Origin: Monoplex corrugatus
Taxonomy: Eukaryota > Mollusca > Gastropoda > Littorinimorpha > Ranellidae
Assembly: GCA_030674185.1 (NCBI GenBank)
Contig: CM060307.1
Location: 43,624,681 to 43,688,680 of the forward strand
Reading direction: 5' to 3'
DNA: 64,000 nucleotides
The notes beneath the pieces are model-generated. The model was not told the origin of the DNA. It worked only from the letters and a program-made list of their open reading frames with translations, and searched no databases. The position numbers and the translations under genes were made by a program. Positions 58,441 through 64,000 of this stretch are shown here, in pieces; the stretch's first letter is position 1; each line of letters opens with the position of its first letter.

Positions 58441-59137
58441 ACATTTAATTATCTTTGAGACTACTGGCATACACATATTTTGCAGTTATATGTAACATGT
58501 GTGCAGTAACACTAGGCCAACTCCATTCACAGTGATGTTAGCTATAAAAACATGCATACATGCATCCCTGAAAAGTCGGACTGCTAAAAAAACAACAAAA
58601 AAACAAAAACAGCAAAACAATCAAAACAAAACAAACATACAAAACCAGCCGCAACCACCCTCCCCCTCCCCCCCACACACTAAAGTTTCTATACGGAAAA
58701 CTAGCTTCCAGCGACAAAAAACAACAAAAAACCCTAGGTCTATTGCAATTACAAGAAGTGCTGTACAACCCAATCTGCATCGCAATGCCTGATTATATTT
58801 CGTAACTTGTTATTCAGTTACAAACACAAAGAAAAGCTGCACCTATCATTTGGCATCAATCTCCGATTTTGCGACGTGCACTTCCAGATTTTGCGACGTT
58901 CAGGTCCAAGATTAAGATCCATAATATCACCTCAGAAAATTAATGGTCCGAAACAGACCTCGAAGTGCAGACCTCATCTTCTCATCCTGGCTATTCTTTG
59001 AGAAGTTTGGTCCATAAGCTATCACCGATTTCACAGTAAACTTTCAAATAAATCCGTCCCATTAAATTAATCATTAAACCCAAAAGTGGTTTTTACGACG
59101 CACATAACGAGATCAAGGTCAAAATGAAATAAGTTAC

Positions 59138-59240
59138 CTCCAGAAGATAAGCTGGAAAGAGAAATGATCAGCGCGTTGTTGCTCCAGCTCTGTGTAGCAG
59201 ACGCCAATTCTTTTGAGGTCAGCAAACATGTAAGTCACCG
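59138..59240 (-). other. Candidate untranslated first exon of the SDR gene
   Basis: On the - strand CTTATCTTCTGGAG is followed by GTAACTT, a usable donor, in a CpG-richer island (gcgacgtgcac, agcgcgttg). The SDR start codon has a splice acceptor two bases upstream, which requires such an exon. The pairing is inference only. Confidence 0.3.
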
Positions 59241-59304
59241 GAAGTAAAACTATTGCATAACGCCCACGACCAATCACAAACTGCCTTTAGACACAGGCGC
59301 CAGA

Positions 59305-59402
59305 CTACTACTACTACTACTATTACGACGACTACTACCAAAGAGAATACTCTTTGCTACTACTACCTACTACAACAACACCAACTACTACTACTACTAA
59401 GA
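59305..59402 (+). repeat. (CTA)n trinucleotide tract
   Basis: ACTACTACT repeats with TACCTAC and AACAACACC interruptions. Confidence 0.85.
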
Positions 59403-59664
59403 AAACTAATGTGTGACCCAGTTCTATTAACACCTCAACAAATACTACTGAGAATAATAACTCGTGGCCCAGTTCATCAGCTTGGGTTCAATCGTCGGTC
59501 AAATTCTTCCGCTTTCAGTAACATTTCAGTGGTGGTCTGAGTGTTCGTCTTGATTAAAGATGAGACAATATAGACTACCGAGGTGCCGTGTGCAGCATCG
59601 ACTTAGCGCATGTAGGCTACCTAACTGTGATCCCACACCAACAAATAAATTGGCAAAGTTTTGA

Positions 59665-60022
59665 ACAAACAAACAAGCAAACAAGCCAACAAGCAAACAA
59701 GCAAAAACAAAAAAACAACAACAAAAAACAAACAAACAAATAAACAAACAAAAACAAAAAAACCCACTCCGATTTCGTAGATAAACAGAACATAAACGAA
59801 ACAAAAATAAAAAGAATGCATGCAAGCAAGCAAGCAAGCAAGCGATCGAGCAAAGGAACGAACGAACAAATGAACGAACGGATGAACAAACGAACGATCG
59901 AACAAACAAACAAATGATCAAACGAACTAACAAAGAACCAATAACCAAAAAGACGCACTGACAAACAATTAAACAAAAGCTACCAACCAACCAACCAACC
60001 AACCAACCAACCAAACAGACAG
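59665..60022 (+). repeat. Mixed tetranucleotide repeats
   Basis: AAAC/CAAA repeats (59665-59760), GCAA and CGAA repeats (59818-59905) and (CCAA)n (59985-60012). The long Cys/Leu-rich - strand frames over it come from the repeats. Confidence 0.9.
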
Positions 60023-60084
60023 ATAGACAAAAATCCATATAGGCCTACGAACAGTTTTAGTTTGTTTTGTTTTTTTGTTTTTTG

Positions 60085-60215
<131 letters not shown>

Positions 60216-60509
60216 CTTACGGTAGCACCGTACTGTGGTGACGTGTTTTGCCCGCATTTCAAGTGAACAAGTTTTCGTTGTGACATGTAGTTTTGAGTTC
60301 GGAGTTTATTCAAAGGAGTGATTATCACGCTCGGATAATTCCATATGTGCTTCATCCATTTTTACCAGCAGTTCAGAACTGGAAAATTCCTCAGCTGAGC
60401 CCACGTACAAGGCAAAACCATACGCGCTGGGAAAGTCTTGTCAATTGTGGGCAGGGGAACGGGACTTATGAAACGCTGACACTACCAAAATGATTGCAGT
60501 TGGCCCCTA

Positions 60510-60735
60510 TTAACCCCTTGACTCCCGCACCCTCTTATTGTCAACCATGCTTGCAAAGCAAAAACTTAACCCTTTGATTTCCTCACCCTATCCACCCTGT
60601 CCCTCAACTGCAAAAACTTAACCCATTGACTCCCTCACCCTATCCACCACCAGTCAAAGGATTAAGTTTTTGCTTTGCTATCATGGTTGACAATGCAGGA
60701 TGCTGGTGGACAGGGTGCAGAAGTCAAAGGGTTAA
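60510..60735. mobile_element. TTAA fold-back element, copy 6 (expanded)
   Basis: Starts TTAACCCCTTGACTCCCGCA and ends aagtcaaagggttaa. It has an extra inner unit (aaaacttaacccattgactc), so three left-facing end modules precede the turn instead of two. The right arm contains gtttttgctttgctatcatg gttgacaatgcagg, the complement of the left tgtcaaccatgcttgcaaag. Confidence 0.85.
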
Positions 60736-60771
60736 TGTCCCAGCCCCATCAGCTGCTTGTTTTAATCTACT

Positions 60772-60882
60772 ACAGGAAGATGGTGGATAGGGTGAGGGAG
60801 TCAAATGGTTAAGTTTTTGCTTTGCATTCATGGCTGACAATGTAGGATGCTGGTGGACAGGGTGCGGGAGTCAAAGGGTTAA
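60772..60882. mobile_element. TTAA fold-back element, copy 7 (right half only)
   Basis: aggaagatggtggatagggt, gagtcaaatggttaagtttt, gctgacaatgtaggatgctg and end gcgggagtcaaagggttaa. It is separated from copy 6 by one minisatellite-like unit and touches the main minisatellite. Confidence 0.85.
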
Positions 60883-62820
60883 TTTCCCAGCCCCATCAGC
60901 TGCTTATTTTAACCAGCCCCATCAGCTACATGTTTTCATCTTCCAGCCCCATCAGTTGCTTGTTTTAATCTCCCAGCCCCATCAGCTGCTTATTTTAACC
61001 AGCCCCATCAGCTACATGTTTTCATCTTCCAGCCCCATCAGCTGCTTGTTTTAATCTCCCAGCCCCATCAGCTGCTTATTTTAACTAGCTCCAATAGCTA
61101 CATGTTTTCATCTTCCAGCCCCATCAGCTGCTTGTTTTAATCTCCCAGCTCCATCAGTTGCTTGTTTTAATCTCCCAGCTCCATCAGTTGCTTGTTTTAA
61201 TCTCCCAGCCCCATCAGCTGCTTGTTTTCATCTTCCAGCCCCATCAGCTGCTTGTTTTAATCTCCCAGCTCCATCAGTTGCTTGTTTTAATCTCCCAGCT
61301 CCATCAGTTGCTTGTTTTAATCTCCCAGCCCCATCAGCTGCTTGTTTTAATCTCCCAGCTCCATCAGTTGCTTGTTTTAATCTCCCAGCCCCATCAGCTG
61401 CTTGTTTTAATCTCCCAGCTCCATCAGCTGCTTGTTTTAATCTTCCAGCCCCATCAGTTGCTTGTTTTAATCTCCCAGCCCCATCAGTTGCTTGTTTTAA
61501 TCTCCCAGCTCCATTAGTTGCTTGTTTTAATCTCCCAGCCCCATCAGTTGCTTGTTTTCATCTCCCAGCTCCATCAGTTGCTTGTTTTCATCTCCCAGCT
61601 CCATCAGTTGCTTGTTTTAATCTCCCAGCTCCATCAGTTGCTTGTTTTCATCTCCCAGCTCCATCAGTTGCTTGTTTTCATCTCCCAGCTCCATCAGTTG
61701 CTTGTTTTAATCTCCCAGCTCCATCAGTTGCTTGTTTTCATCTCCCAGCTCCATCAGTTGCTTGTTTTAATCTCCCAGCTCCATCAGTTGCTTGTTTTCA
61801 TCTCCCAGCTCCATCAGTTGCTTGTTTTAATCTCCCAGCTCCATCAGTTGCTTGTTTTAATCTCCCAGCCCCATCAGCTACTTGTTTTCATCTCCCAGCC
61901 CCATCAGCTACTTATTTAATCTCCCAGCCCCATCAGTTGCTTGTTTTCATCTCCCAGCTCCATCAGCTACTTATTTAATCTCCCAGCTCCATCAGTTGCT
62001 TGTTTTAATCTCCCAGCCCCATCAGTTGCTTGTTTTCATCTCCCAGCTCCATCAGCTACTTATTTAATCTCCCAGCTCCATCAGTTGCATGTTTTAATCT
62101 CCCAGCCCCATCAGTTGCTTGTTTTAATCTCCCAGCCCCATCAGTTGCTTGTTTTCATCTCCCAGCTCCATCAGCTACTTATTTAATCTCCCAGCTCCAT
62201 CAGTTGCTTGTTTTAATCTCCCAGCCCCATCAGCTACTTATTTAATCTCCCAGCCCCATCAGTTGCTTGTTTTCATCTCCCAGCTCCATCAGCTACTTAT
62301 TTAATCTCCCAGCCCCATCAGCTGCTTGTTTTCATCTCCCAGCCCCATCAGTTACTTATTTAATCTCCCAGCTCCATCAGCTACTTATTTAATCTCCCAG
62401 CTCCATCAGTTGCTTGTTTTAATCTCCCAGCCCCATCAGCTGCTTGTTTTAATCTCCCAGCCCCATCAGCTGCTTGTTTTAATCTCCCAGCCCCATCAGC
62501 TACTTATTCAATCTCCCAGCCCCATCAGCTGCTTGTTTTAATCTCCCAGCCCCATCAGTTACTTATTTAATCTCCCAGCCCCATCAGCTACTTATTCAAT
62601 CTCCCAGCCCCATCAGCTACTTATTCAATCTCCCAGCCCCATCAGATGCTTGTTTTCATCTCCCAGCCCCATCAGCTACTTATTCAATCTTCCAGCCCCA
62701 TCAGCTGCTTGTTTTAATCTTCCAGCCCGATCAGCTGCTTGTTTTAATCTTCCAGCCCCATCAGCTGCTTGTTTTAATCTTCCAGCCCCATCAGCTGCTT
62801 GATTTAATCTTCCAGCCCCA
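60879..62820 (+). repeat. 30-bp minisatellite, about 64 copies
   Basis: Unit TTAATCTCCCAGCCCCATCA followed by GYTGCTTGTT. Variants: CCC/CTC in the middle, AATC/CATC at the start, and a 29-bp form with gctacttattt or gctacttattc. The first unit starts at the TTAA that ends fold-back copy 7. Open frames repeating SQLHQLLV are by-products of the 30-bp period. Confidence 0.97.
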
Positions 62821-62870
62821 TCATGCCCCTTTTTTCAGTTAAGAAAGGAAGGTTATCTGATAGCGACAGG

Positions 62871-62872
<2 letters not shown>

Positions 62873-62953
<81 letters not shown>

Positions 62954-62999
62954 TGTGTGTGTGTGTGTTTTGTGTGTGTATGTGTGTGTGTGTGCATGT

Positions 63000-63072
<73 letters not shown>

Positions 63073-63088
63073 GTGTGTGTGTGTGTGA
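62873..63088 (+). repeat. (TG)n microsatellite
   Basis: About 215 bp of TG with TATG, TTTT and GCATG interruptions. Confidence 0.95.
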
Positions 63089-63223
63089 CACAAATGAGTA
63101 AGCAAGATTTACTCATCAGTTTCTGACTGAATGTTTGCCACTTTACCAAGTCTGAATCACATATGGACCGTTGTACACTAGTGAACGCAAAAGTTTGGAA
63201 GTCATGGCTTCAAGATCAAGGTC

Positions 63224-63392
63224 ACACAATAATAATGACAATGATAATGATAAATAGATAATAATATTAATGATGATAATGATAATGACAATAATATAAT
63301 AAACAACAACAATAATAATAACAATGATAAATAACAATAACAATGATGATGATGATGATGATAATAATAATATTAACAATAATGACATTTAT
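63224..63392 (+). repeat. (AAT/GAT)n low-complexity tract
   Basis: ATAATGATAATGAT and AACAATAAT repeats with a (GAT)n run at about 63342-63362. Confidence 0.9.
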
Positions 63393-63577
63393 AAGGTGCC
63401 AAATTTTGATTCAAGAATCAAGTAAAGGCGCGCACTCTCATCATTCACCAAAGAAATCTCCAACAGCGTCGAAACCCCAGAGCTCATGCAAAATGAGGGG
63501 GGATGAACGAGGGGGAAGACAGGAGGGGAATGTGTGTGACCTGTGACCCAAGCCATCCTCCTCCCCATTTCTCTCTG

Positions 63578-63638
63578 TCCTGTCTGTCTGTCTGTCTGTC
63601 TGTCTATCTCTCTCTCTCACACATATTCACGCGCACAC

Positions 63639-63691
<53 letters not shown>

Positions 63692-63845
63692 CATACACAC
63701 ACACATGCACTCACGCACGCACGCACACACACGCACACACACAGCTACAGATACAGAAACACAGACACACGGACACACAGACACAAACACACAGACCCTC
63801 ACACGCACACACACACAGACACGCACACACACATGCACACATACA

Positions 63846-63883
<38 letters not shown>

Positions 63884-63910
63884 CGCACGCACATACACAC
63901 ACAAACAAAC
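63578..63910 (+). repeat. (CTGT)n then (CA)n microsatellite
   Basis: CTGTCTGT run at 63578-63604, then CA repeats with CGCA and CAGA variants to 63905. Confidence 0.95.
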
Positions 63911-64000
63911 GAGATGCTGAGCTAGGGTACATTCAAACCTGTTCGGCAATAAGAAAGTACCAAAGATCAACACTTCTTGAGGAAGGTGTGTGAACAGCAT

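Noticed and set aside
59526..60038. Cys/Leu/Phe-rich 170-codon frame resembling a membrane protein
   Set aside because: Derived from AAAC, GCAA and CCAA tetranucleotide repeats read on the opposite strand.
61158..61919. Leu/Gln/His repeat open frames
   Set aside because: By-product of the 30-bp minisatellite; variant 29-bp units shift the frame without any sign of selection.

Overview
This looks like animal nuclear DNA, most likely from a mollusc and plausibly a caenogastropod snail. The inference rests on intron-split host genes with GT-AG boundaries, a very high load of (CA/TG)n microsatellites, many non-LTR retrotransposon remnants, a mariner and piggyBac-like elements, and at least four copies of a tRNA-derived SINE whose body resembles one I associate with marine gastropods. 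The species cannot be proved from the window.

Two host genes can be assembled. On the + strand, 30486-41873 holds eight exons of ERGIC1 (ERGIC-32, a membrane protein cycling between ER and Golgi). The phases join perfectly into 283 codons plus stop; only the first exon of about 7 codons is not found. On the - strand, 55788-52311 holds three exons of a 261-residue short-chain dehydrogenase/reductase with all active-site motifs. A possible untranslated first exon lies near 59.14-59.24 kb. Three ERGIC1 introns and both mapped SDR introns carry transposon insertions or relics.

The rest is accessory DNA. 1-30 kb: TTAA fold-back element; RTE-like, jockey/CR1-like and other non-LTR fragments (2.8-5.0, 7.7-8.7, 9.2-10.1, 18.3-21.25 kb); a nearly complete non-LTR element on the - strand (14172-18157) flanked by a 20-bp target-site duplication; a young LTR retrotransposon (21770-26002) with near-identical LTRs that codes only for Gag joined to an integrase tail; and a piggyBac-like deletion derivative (28086-29158). 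30-42 kb: ERGIC1 with a dead mariner (38784-40092) and a SINE in its introns. 42-52 kb: few recognisable genes, a TTAA MITE (47435-47754) that abuts a 30-bp minisatellite (47751-48870), and a second 30-bp minisatellite near 51 kb. 52-60 kb: the SDR gene with a TA-flanked MITE (54344-54901) and RT relics. 60-64 kb: TTAA fold-backs abutting a third 30-bp minisatellite (about 60.88-62.82 kb), then large microsatellites.

The most unusual signals are (i) two different TTAA-ended inverted-repeat elements, each abutting a 30-bp minisatellite whose unit, when phased, starts with the same TTAA; (ii) a modular fold-back family present in about eight copies in 64 kb; (iii) the recent Gag-only LTR element; and (iv) a retrotransposon 3' end inserted in reverse into an older copy of its own family, with an 8-bp duplication.
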